64,000 nucleotides of DNA. It comes from Ancylostoma caninum (taxonomy: Eukaryota > Nematoda > Chromadorea > Rhabditida > Ancylostomatidae). Below, piece after piece: positions 46,301 to 58,300 of the stretch. The notes below the pieces were generated by a model. It saw only the letters and a list, made by a program, of their open reading frames with translations. It was not told the origin of the DNA and ran no database searches. Position 1 is the first letter of the stretch. Each line of letters begins with the position of its first letter. The position numbers and the translations under genes were made by a program. The DNA lies in NCBI GenBank assembly GCA_037903475.1, contig JBAJFG010000492.1, positions 2,480,001 through 2,544,000 of the forward strand, given 5' to 3'.

Positions 46301-49300
46301 TGTTTTCCTTAGTTCATTCGAATTCTACACCGTGCCACTGCCCCTTTCTGCTTTCTCTCAAACCCTCTGTGAAAAATAAGCCACCGCGTAAACTGCTCAT
46401 CGCATTTGAATCTATGAACCTGGAACAGTTGCCTGAAAATATGTGCATATTCTACGAAAAACTCACCTTCCAATTATAGCATATATCCGTATATCGGCAA
46501 AATGTTTCTTGAGGGTTTTTATTTGCATTCTGTTTGCAGAAGTATGACTTGGAAATCAATTATGTAGCGGAGATCGTTTCTCACATTATAGTGTGAAATT
46601 TCTTTGGTACATGCGTCTAACTTGTGTAAAGTACGGAAACGTGACTGTCTGGCGGAGCTGATTTATGTTCAGAACAGGGGGCACTTCCCGGATGTATTCT
46701 ACTGTAAATCTGTAGTTGGCAGAAGAATCAGGGAACTTTCCTTTTTCCTTTCGCCTCCTCCTGCATACATATGTTGATATAGAAAAAAAGAGAGGAGCAG
46801 TAAAGCCTTAGTGTATTTTTTTCTTTTTTTGTCTCATCGTCTGCGGTTCACAGTGCTGTTCATAGGGATTTTATGCAAGACTAACTACTTTACTCTCATG
46901 TTTTATTAAATTTCCACATTTTTGTTCCTATGGCGAAGCGGTGGTCTGACATTTCTGTTTTGATTGTTAATTCAGAGAAGACTGGGGATATTTCAAAGCA
47001 GGTGGATACGTACATATGGTTATGGATTTTATGTTGTAACTTACTTTGTTGATTTTTAGTCACTTCACTTTGCTCCTTGATGTGGATTTGATTTGATTTG
47101 TTTATTATCGGTTACAAGTGCTGACAATATAAGAACAACTAAATGAGGAACGACGCCGATATTTAGTAGAGTAAGAACGTAAAACCGTTCGAGGGAGAAT
47201 AGTACAGTACATGTGGGAACTTGGTGAGATAACTAGTCAGTGTAGAGAGTGTGAGAGAGGAGTGAGGAGGGGGGGGGGGGCATTTCGTGGATCTCGGGGG
47301 CGAGGAAGAGCGGTGGCCGCCAACACCGCAAGTCCGTCAGAGGAATGTATCGGGGCTCCGGATACCAACTTAGTAGGTCCGTCAACCTCGCCGGTGACCA
47401 CGGTGTCATCCATTCGATCGTGAGGGGTATTGGGGAATTGGGTTAATTAAATTGTGAACACACAGAAAACGTAAATAATTAGGACATTAAATGCACTAGT
47501 TCAAGGCATAGCACATTAGCAATACAATCTAATGGAGTAGGAAGAACAATAGCTAGGTGTAACAGTAGGATGATAGAGAGAACATAAGAGATGGGAATTA
47601 ATGTGAAAGTCGGTTATGAGTGTCCTCTGCTGAAATTAGTAATGAATTAGCTTGACAACTCGATTAGTTATAATGTGAGTCTCAATAAAACCCCCTATCT
47701 TTGGATAGCTCCTTCAGCTTTCTGACAAACACTGAGTTAGAGGATGATAACACTACAGAAGACGGAAGCCCGTTCCATACTCTGCAGCTTCTTGCCAGAA
47801 AAGAGTCATGAAATTGCCGAGTACGTGCAGTCTGTGTGCTGAGTCTAAATTGATGTCCTCTGGTCCTACTGGTAAAGTAAGAAAAAGTTATAAGCAAGCT
47901 ACGGTCAACATCTACTTCATCGAATACTATTTTGTATAATAGGGATTGGTCATAGATGATGCGCCTCAAATATAACGAAGAAGAGGACAGAATGGAAAGT
48001 CTCTCCCGATAAGGAACTTGGAACAGACCCGCTCTGGCAAATATCCGCCTTGTAAAAGATTTTTGAACGTTCTCAATCTGATCAATCGCACACTGTTTGG
48101 AAGGACACCACAGCGGAGTACAATACTCGAGGATCGGTCTAACATACACTTTGAAAAGTTTGAATAACGTGCTTATCTTGGGCGTGTGGAAAGCTTTGAG
48201 AATATAGTTGGATTTCTTAGAAGCCATTTGAACGATTTTCCCAATGTATTCATCAAAGCAAAGGTTGCTAGAATAGGTAACACCCAGGTCACATATAGAG
48301 TGAGACAAGGTAAGTTTACTGCCTCCTAGGAAGAAACTACAACAATTGGGATGGTGAGACCCAATGAGCATGATTGTGGTTTTCTCACGAGAAATGTCCA
48401 TGTGCCACCTTGTGGACCAGTCTAACACCGCATCCAGTGCTTGCTGAATGAGTTGGTAAGCGTTAAATGAAAAGATCTTGCAATCGTCCGCATAAATAGA
48501 GCACTGGACTCCAGGAGGGAGACATTCGGGAAGATCATTAATGTAGAGAAGAAACAGGAGGGGACCCAGGCATGTCCCCTGAGGTACACCACTGGGAGTG
48601 GGGTAAACACTAGAAAATTCTCCATTGACACTGACTTTTTGGTGACGATCACTCAAAAATGATTTTAGGAAACGAAGCAGCATCCGCTAACACCATAGGA
48701 ACGAAGTTTGACAAAAAGAAGGTTGAGTGGAACGGAGTCAAAAGCTTTCTTATAATCTATATAGCAAGCTGTTACATATCCATTGGAATCCAGTGCTCTT
48801 TGCCAAAAAGGAATAGACGAAATCAAGGCGGTAACAGTAGACTTTTTCGGCAAGAACCCATGCTGAGCACTGGTTATGAGATTATTAGCTCTAAGGTAGT
48901 GGTGAAGATGCCTACATACTATTCGTTCTAGCACTTTGCTTGTGCATGACGTGAGGCAAACAGGTCTATAATTTTCAACATTGGCTCTACTACCATTTTT
49001 GAAAATCGGTTTCACGAAAGCAAGGCGCCATATGGAGGGTACTTCACCATGAAGAAGAAACCAGTTAAAAAGTAAAGTTAGAACTGGAGTTAAGCCAAGC
49101 GCTGCCTTTTTGAGAAATATGTAAGGAAGATTATCCGGTGATGACGATCTGTGAGGAGGTAAATGTGAGAGAGTATTGTAGACTTCCTGGCTCGTAATTT
49201 CTATGCAATCAATTTTTGCAGAAGTAAGAGGAGGACCGCATTGATCACTGTCAAACGGTGCTTTGTAGACAGATTTGAAGAACTTGGCAAATGTTTCTGC

Positions 49301-52300
49301 TTTTTCGGCCTCCGACTCACAGTAGCCACCATCTGATTTCAGAATAGATCCTATGTTTCCAGATGTCTTCAGCCGTTTATTGACGAAACCATAAAACTTT
49401 TTTGGGTTACCGCAGAATGCAATTTTATCTTCTCGAAACAGATCAAACTTAGCTACCTCGCGTTTGAGCTTTCTGGATAGGCGAATGTATTTCAGAATGC
49501 CGATTCTTTGACGTGCTCGGTAGTACGCTCGAACCTTTGCCTCTAGTTTGCGGATTTTACTGGAATATTGCGGTCCCTGACTGCGTATTATTTTGGTGGG
49601 TACGAATCGATTAATTAAATCAAGACAATGGGTGATGAGCAGTTGATAGCACTCATCTGCAGAGCTGCAGTTCGAGATTAGTTCACGCCAGTGGATACTT
49701 AACAAGTTCTCACAGATTGCTGCGTAGTTTCCGTGCTCATAGTCCAAGAGTTGGCAGATATTCCTTCTATTCCTCCCATTGCAGTTGAACTTGAAGGCAA
49801 TGGCACAGTGATCGGAGGTAGAAAAAGGAGAAAGGACATTGACCTGTTCAATCGTATTCTTATTATTTGTCAGAAGAAGATCCAAGATGTTCTCCCCATG
49901 AGTAGGGTCTAATACCAACTGTGCCAGCGAGTACTCGGTACATAGTTCAAGAAGAGCTTTGGTGGAGGGAGAAGCATATCTTTCAATTCCACATTCATCA
50001 GTCCAATTTATATTAGGAAAATTAAAATCACCTGCTAATAAGTAATTTGTGGTGGCATCAAAATGTTCGCGAATTGTTTTCAAGGCATCTAAGAAGGCAG
50101 TTAAAGAGCAAGACGGGCTGCGGTAGAGGAGAATAATCCGAATAAAACGATCTCCCGTGTTCACGTTGATTACTAGGCTCTGAATGTAGGGAGAGAAGTT
50201 CCTAAAGAGAAGCAAATGGTGAGGAATATCCTTACGTATCAGCGCAAGAACGCCACCTCCCACAGTAGGCCCTTCTCTGTCACATCTATACACCTCATAC
50301 ATGTGACCATAGGAAAGTACAGCATCGTGGATGTTATGAGGCTTGCACCAAGTTTCAGTGATCAAAACCGCAAGGGGGTTATGAGAACAGAAAAGGTTAA
50401 GGTCAGGGATTTTGTTACAAATGGAACGAGCATTGAAAAGAAAAATGAAGTTGTGCCAGTCTTTCAAATTAAGTGAATGCGAGTAGTCTGAGAGAATGGA
50501 GGTGTGAAATAGGTCAGAATTGAAGCTGTTTGAGGTATGCTCTCCCTATGCGCTCGAAAAAGAGGAGATCGGTGGAACCTGGGTAAAGTTAGTGACTGTT
50601 CCCTGGGAGGTCAAGGCTGATGGAGAAGGCGCAGAAAGAAGCGACTGAGACCACGTGGATCTTGTTGTCTTTCTAGGGTTACAGTTGTTAGTGCTTAAGT
50701 GAGAAAGAGTGCGTCTTGGGAGGTCTCTAGGAGTGCGTAGTTTCACGATTTCTAAGTCGCGGACTACATAAATTAGCTTACCTTCTCTTGCATTGAGATC
50801 ACCTGCCTGTTTACGAAGAGTCCGGTCAAACAGCAACTCCTCCATGGTGTAATCACGGCGAGCATACGAGTGGACGAATTGCTTAGTCAAACTCTGCCGA
50901 CCGCTCCTCATGTGGGCCAGAAGCGCATCTCTGAGCTCCTGAGATGGGAGAGATATTTTTATTATTCGTCCACGAGAGCCAGGGGCCCGAGGTTCGCCAG
51001 CTGGGTGGCGGTGAGATGTAATGTTACCTACCTCAAATGCCTGTATCAAGTCATCATTACCTGAGGTGTAAACCATTTCCTTCAAAATCTCCCTATCGAA
51101 CTGTCTTGTAGATTGCTCATCGCCCATTTCGTCGATACCCACCCATGTTATCCGTTTAAGTTTGTCATCAATTTTCTGGCCATCAGCACGCAGCTTGACA
51201 AACGTTGAGTAGATTAGACTCTGCTGGGTTTGCTGAGTAGAAATCGAAGTAGATATTAGCTTATTTTCAATCTCAGAGAGGCGAGAAATGATGGAATTTT
51301 GAATACGATGGAGGTCATCTATCTGACCAAGAATTCGATCGAACGCCTCGGTCAATGAGCGTTGCATGCTGATTGAATATGAATCAAACTTTTCAATTAA
51401 CTTACAGGCCCAAACGGGCATTTCCTGTGCTGCATCTGTACTCGAGGTCTTCTTGCCACTAGAAGTTTGTCTGGCCATACTTGAGTGAGCGAATGAGTAG
51501 GGTTAGTGAGTAAAAAGTAGCTTAGGGCAGTAGACAGGAACCGGACGCAGCCGCTCAGCGTGCGGGTGATGTAGACAGTTTTTACATACTTGCGGCAGAA
51601 GTTATTTTCCCATTGGAGCACTTCTCTTTTTTACAGTTTTGCCTAAATTTCTTGATACGGATCTCGGATTCGTTCTAAATGTCCAGAACAAATAAATTTA
51701 TAGAAAACAAATTTGAACGTAGGAAATTTATCCACATCCCAGTGGCGCACGTAGAAAGTGTGGGGTCATCGCCGCTTTGGTGACCCAAATGAAAGATAAA
51801 ATTAACAAAAATGTTAACCATAATAGCAAACAGTCAAAAAAATTACTCGAAAAAATAGTTACAAAACAATTAGAAATAAACTATTCCAATATTTTCATTT
51901 GTTTTGTAACCCCCCCCCCCCTCGCATGAACATGAAATGTCCCAAAGTGGCCTCTAAACCCGTTTTTCGGGACGGGGCTTGTAACAGTCTGCTGGAGCAA
52001 ATTGACGGGCAAAGGCGTGTGTCACCGTTGATCTTATTGGCTGGATTGACCAAAACGTGTTCACGGAAGTCGCTGCATTGGCGGAGAGCCAGCACAGCTT
52101 GGAGCAAACCCCGTCCGTGCTCCAAGGAGCGGGTGCTTTGACCCTATTGAAAACGGGGTTATCGTCACTTCTGTGATTTCTGATGTGCATTACTGGAATC
52201 AGCGTGCCGAGGGCATCAAGAATCTGCTGATGTCCCCAACATGCAGGACAAAGTGGACCCCTGCCTCTAACCTGAGATGAAAAGGGAAAAACCAAGAACA

Positions 52301-55300
52301 ACACAATGATTTTTTTCTTAATTGATGGATGCAAAAAATTTATTCCAGTGTGTGATGCTATCTAAAATCGAAGAAAAGTTGGAAATGTCCGCAATTCTGC
52401 TCTTTTGACAATAACATTAGTGCTTTATTTCTTACAGTGCAACAGTGCAACGATGGTACAGTTACAACATATTTTGAACATCTTTATACAGTGTCTCTTT
52501 AGTTCCTATCCTCTTCTACTTCTCTCGCAACTTTTCATCGGATTCGGTGCCGCTCCGTTATTCACCTATGGATACAGTACTATTGACGAATTCGATTCGC
52601 ACAAGAAAACCGGGAACAATATGGGTGAGACTTTTCTGTTTCTTTTTTTAAAGGATTTGTTTACATGTTTTATGAAATGAGGCCATACATATGTAAGTAC
52701 TGTTACTTCATTGTATTGGGGCATAGTGACTTCCAGCTAAACTAAGCTAGAGTTTCCACAACAAACCAAACTATATTGTAAGCTGCTTATCCACACTTAA
52801 ATTCTATGTTGGTTTGTCGCATTAGTACAAATACTGCTGGAAATTCCAGGAAATCACGGAAAAAGGGAAAAGATTAAAAAAAGAATAATGAGCACCTTGC
52901 GGACTAGGTATGTGACGACTGAGCACCGAACTATCCAGCACCCACCGAATGCATGTCGCTCCTAGGATGAAAGCACATAGTTTTGCTGCGCTACCTCTAC
53001 TAAATCCATAAGAGTTATCGTAGTCAGCTACAGCTCTGGCTGGCAGCATATCCATTGAATCGGAGAGTCCGTTTTTGTGTGAGGAAGTGAAGATGGGTTT
53101 GCGTGTAGAAGATGGAGTGCTCGAACCTGGTTCTAGTCACCAAGACCCTGAATCTTCCCGTTCAGCCTTCGGACACTGCATGGCCTCGAAACCGTTATGG
53201 AACTCTCATTTAAGATTGAAGATTCTTGTCTAAAAGCTCTCTTGAATACAGAATTGTGTTTGTGAGGTTACGGGACACAGCCTATCAGCGTTCCATAGTG
53301 CGGTTTGTTATCCATGGCGCAGCTCAAGGAGCAGCACCTGCTTCCTCTTGTTATTTTCTCACCAGTGAATGCGACCATACATCTATTTCGTTCTGTTTTG
53401 TTATACGAACATGTCGACCGCAACTGCATCACGTAAAACGGGTTTCGAATGGGAAAATCCAGTTGCGGCTGTCTATGATCGGCGCGGAACTGTTCCTGAA
53501 GACTCCCTTTTACCCTGGATTGGTAGCGAGAAATCGCATCAAATGAATTACTGGGGCTGTGCAAAAGAACACCCGCTGGAGACTGCGATCCAGAGGGTTC
53601 AACATAAAAAAAAACAACAGATGGTCGAATGGAACACGCTGAAGGAATGAGATTATGGAGTTTTAACAAATAATCTAGTATTTTAGCTATCTTCATGGGA
53701 GTGAGCACCGTTGGTCCTGCGCTTGCTTTCATTGGTGGGGGATATTTGCTTACGATCTGGGGAGACATCGGAAAGTCAAATTATTTGGAGTGAGTCCTCG
53801 AAATCTCTCAACTACCTCTTGTTCTGGAGCACTCACATCATCTATTTTAGTTTCGGAATCAATGGACCATCAGATCCACGATGGTATGGAGCCTGGTGGA
53901 TAGGATTCCTAGCTGCTGGGTTGGCATCATTCGTCACTTCTCTTCCACTGTGTATGTTCCCTCGGAAATTGAATGGTAAGCCCAGTTCATTCTCACGTGT
54001 ATCGAGGAAAATGATGAGCAACATCTTCCTGGATGTCGCTTCTGTAACTCATGTGAAATCTTTCCGAAGGGTTAGAGCCACGCTAACATTATACCGCGTA
54101 TATCTCGGTGCGCGCTCCATACAGTAGGCTTTGCACATGAGCTAATGAGTCTAGACATAATCACGGGGCGATCAACGTTTAGCTTCTCTCCACTTTTCTT
54201 GTAGTGCAATACTCATTTATTTTCCACAAAAAATTGGCTTTTCATTTTTTTTCCTTCAATGATGACTCAGTTCACCTCGATCTTTATCAGAATGAACATC
54301 GGTGATTTGTGCACGCGGATTCTTATATGTGTTCGTTTTTTTTTAGTTTTTCGTTTAAAAACAACAGTGGGCACTGTGGATTACAGTGATTTCGGAGCTA
54401 TTCTCTTCTTTCACATGAGTGCTGCCAAAGAGATTTGATGGTTCCTCCGCCCTATCAACTTTCTATGCTTACCCGTTAGAGCTCCATTCGAATGCTTTCC
54501 AAACTACTTTTTCCAGTGATATTGTTTAAAACACAATATTTTCTCGAATGAATCTCCGAAAAAACCTGCACACATTTCTTCCTAGTTTCTGTCCATTTCT
54601 GCATTCTTATTTGCAGATACCGATGAGCGAAAGAAGAATGACGTTATCCAAACACATGCAAAATTAAATGTCGACTTTTCCGGTGATAAATTCGCGTATT
54701 TCAAGATTTTTAAGGTGAGTATAGCCCTCCTCTACAGCACTATTACGTGTATTCTAGAATATGAAGAATAATTCTCACTTCTCGACATTACTATTCACAC
54801 TAATAATCCTCCCGTGTACATATATTTAGCAAGATGAAAGGGTACGCGACCTATCTTGATACTTATAAAGTCTTTCTGTAGCCTTTCGTATTTAAGTTCA
54901 CCATGGCGACCTCGACTTCTTTTGTATGTCGCCACATTCGTCAAGCCTTACCTTTTCTCTCCTCCTTGATCTTGAACAGCCCATTGTAGGGTATTGTGAT
55001 TCATAAGTGTCACTCAGATCTAGCAAAACTAACGAGAATGATGTGGATCACGGACTAATTGGATCAAGCCGAGTAGATGATTGGTTGAATTGTCGGATTT
55101 TAAGGTCATCATCAGTTTAGTTGGAACCAAAAAAACCTCGCTAGTGCAGAGACTGCAGCAACAAGTAAAGAGACCATTAGAAGAAGCGACTGAAGCTTTT
55201 TCCGAAGGCGTACTTATACCCATATTTATTGCAAGTGCGAGGAGTTTTCTGTCACGTCACTATAAAAAACAGTTTTCCTGCTTCAAGGAATGATTTATCA

Positions 55301-58300
55301 ATTACGAGATCATTGTTCTTCTAGTATTAAGCTCATCTTTTTCTTTGAAAAAAATCACAAAACGTTGGTTTAGTAGTAGCAGCCAAACGCGTGGCACTTT
55401 GCAGCAGTCGTTTCCTCATTGGAGACAACGAAACTACATTTTCCTACATTCCGTGCTTCTACATCATTGATGACCGAAAGGCTTTCCTTCCACCAAAAAA
55501 AGTGGAGGACATGTGGATGACTATTTTTTCACTCGTTTTCCACACTTCTACCTGTGCCTTTCTGTGCGAGTTACTACACTGTCATTAGCGACATCACAAC
55601 AAAACAAATTTGTGGCCGCATACGTTCTCTGATTCCTAAGAAAGCTAAGCTGAAAAAAAAACATGTCTAGTAACTATGCAAAACTGAATCTTGATGGTTT
55701 CCCTGCGGCCGCGCTTGCTACTCTGTCATTCTTTAGTCTTGATTACAAAGTGGAGCTGCTGTGCCTCGAATACGATTAGAATTGGAAGCCACAGTGAGGA
55801 TGAATTCTACGAGTGTGTTAGCGGAAAAGGGAAAAACCAAGAATTCCGAATGTGTTCATAAAGATGGGATTTTCCAGATGTTCTTCTTTAACAAGACATG
55901 TATGGCGCTCATAGCGATGCAGACTGCGGAGTCTATGATTATGAACGGTTACATCACGTTCATCCCGAAACTGTTCGAGAATCTTTTCGGATTCAGCAGT
56001 AGTTGGGCAAGCACAATGACCGGTAAGCCGTATCTTTAAGAAAAAAGTTTTAATGGTGTAGTTCCCTTTGTACAGCATTAAGCACGAATCGTTTAACTAG
56101 TCATTGCTGACAATTCGTAGCATTGATGAAAATCCCAATTTCTCTATTTTTTGTTGAGAAAACCTCCTTGAATCTTTTCCCCTACCTCGATGACAAGTTC
56201 GTTTTTGCTCCGTATCTCGCCAAGATTCTCATCTGAAATTCATTTTCACTTTGTTTCTTCTTTTTTTTTGAGAATCCCATTTTGTTGGGAAAAATCTATG
56301 TATCTGCTCCGAAGAAACTCATCATGATTGCAGACCCTGTCCCTCTGTCAACTCTTTTTATTTTCAGTCCACTACTTTGACTGCATATTTTTCCCATAAT
56401 GCACGTATTATTAATTTTTTTTAGGTCTCATTATTGTTCCAATGGGACTTATTGGAAGCTTCATGGGAGGAAAACTCGGTGAGAGAGTCGAAAACCGTTT
56501 CCGGTAAGATCCTTTCGAGGAACCGTTCCACAATTTGAAGTCTATGAGAGAGCCAATAACGTCTGTAGCTATGAATTAAGCCGCAGTCCCGGGAAGTTCA
56601 CTGTAAAACATTGAGACCGAAACTCCTCCAAGAGGCACTTTTGCTGTGAAGTTGTTCTAGAAAATCGAAGGTTTCACTAGTTTATTGCATAGGCACCTGT
56701 GGGCGGAGGGGAAAAGCCATGGGAGGTCACACGAGAATTGGCTCCTTTTGCAGGAGCTTGGCTTTAAAAACGGCAAAAATTGAGGTGAGGCGGGAGGAGG
56801 AGGGGGGGGGGGGGTAAGGTAAGCCTCGCTCACCAGCAAGACCCTTTTTACAGCACACCTTTCTCCAGAATTCTTTACTGTCCACCAGGGCATGCACATT
56901 TATTTCGATCTTCCAGACCACATTTCGCTTTCTCAATTCCAGAATTTCCACCTTTCATTTCAGCCCTATCATGAAAATGTGTATGGCTCTCACAGTAGTG
57001 ATGGTCATCAGTTCTACGGCATTCCTCCTCGGTTGTCCTAGGATTCGAATCGCTGGCATGAACAATCCTTATGAACGGTATGTTGGAGGCACTTTCAAAC
57101 ACTCTTCAGCGCTCGTTCTACTCCGCAATAATGGGACAGATTTAAAATTACTTGCTTCTTTAACTATTTGAGAGAAAACGATGATTAATCTTTCAGTTGC
57201 TATGATCAAAGATTCCAAAAAATATTTCCTTTTTTAATTTGTGTCTAACCTTACCTAATAGTTATGATATTCAATACAGATCTCAATCAAAATTCCAGAA
57301 TTGATCAGGAAACATTTGCTCTCACCCATCCATGCAACTATGCATGTCAATGTGAAGGTCTCTTCAATCCAGTATGCGCTTCTGAAACTGGCATCAGCTA
57401 CTTCTCTCCATGTCATGCTGGATGTGCTGTGAACACGGTGCGTTCTGCTTTCATGGTAGCTTTCTAGATTATTTTTCACTAGTGCAAATCAGGATTCGAA
57501 TTCATGGACATTGTGCAGTTGTTCGACGATGTTTAACCAAACGGTTAACACTGTGCACAAAGGGTGGTGTGAGGTCTCCTGTCAGAGTACTCAGGTAAAA
57601 TTGTCCTTTCTCAAGAGTATCCTGAAATGAATTTCCTCGGAGTGAACTTACTTTAGATCATCTTTTTCTCCCTTTTCGCAATGCTTGCTGCTAGTGTATT
57701 TGCTCTTGCTCCTATGATTCAAAGCGCTGCAATGAGGTAGGAATCCCGGACAACCTTCTCAAACATGGACGTAAATCCACCTTTCTAAGGGTCGTCTCCT
57801 TCCATCACCGTGATGCCTTCATTTGCTTTGGATGGATGTTCATGAGAGTGTTCGGTTCGTTGCTCGCTGTGAGACTGATCTTTTGAAAGCATCCAACTGG
57901 TGTTTTCACTTCAGGATCGATTCCCGGTGCAGTACTTTTCGGAGCTGTGATTGACACTACCTGTATGCACTGGAGTACGGGATGTGATGGTTCTACAAAG
58001 TGTGTGCTCTACGACGCCAAGAATCTCGGATTTTATATATTTCTTTTTAGTAAGTTGCAAATTCTTATTGCTTTCCTCCTTTCCTGGAATCGGTATTCCC
58101 TGTCTTTCCGAAGCTTTTCTTTGCGCTTCGATTTATTCCTTCTAATTCTTCTCATCATTGATTGAAGCTTTTATTTCTTCACAAGTCGAACATCGGGTTC
58201 AACAAATGCAATCCTTGATCTGTAGAAAAAGTTCACCATAACTTATAGGGCTATTATTATTCCATTGACATGCATTAGTGTACTATCAGAGTACCAAGGC

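Larger units (their letters stand above)
47084..51640 (-). mobile_element. Near-complete CR1/Jockey-type LINE, antisense in OATP intron 4
   Basis: An autonomous non-LTR retrotransposon layout: ORF1 (51478-50546), then ORF2 (50467-47682) with endonuclease and reverse transcriptase. A 3' region of about 600 bp ends in a short AAATC/CAAAT-type tail at 47084-47115 (minus strand …AAACAAATCAAATCAAATCC), as is usual for CR1-related elements. Only one frame break was found in ORF2. The 5' end near 51640 is an estimate. A G12 run (plus strand) lies in the 3' region at 47269-47280. No target duplication was identified. Confidence 0.85.
46269..52502 (+). other. OATP intron 4 (6234 bp)
   Basis: By far the gene's largest intron. 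About 4.5 kb of it is the antisense LINE at 47084-51640. The rest holds the repeat at 46391 and a hAT-like end at 51739. Confidence 0.85.

Noticed and set aside
47211..47423. Glycine/arginine-rich plus-strand frame
   Set aside because: Lies in the 3' region of the antisense LINE and is created by a G-run.
52405..52502. Extension of OATP exon 5 upstream to the TTACAG acceptor at 52437
   Set aside because: The frame after that acceptor does not agree with the phase of exon 4; the CTCTTTAG acceptor does.
55761..55877. Open frame continuing upstream of OATP exon 9
   Set aside because: Its residues do not align with the family, while the internal TTTTCCAG acceptor gives correct phase and spacing.
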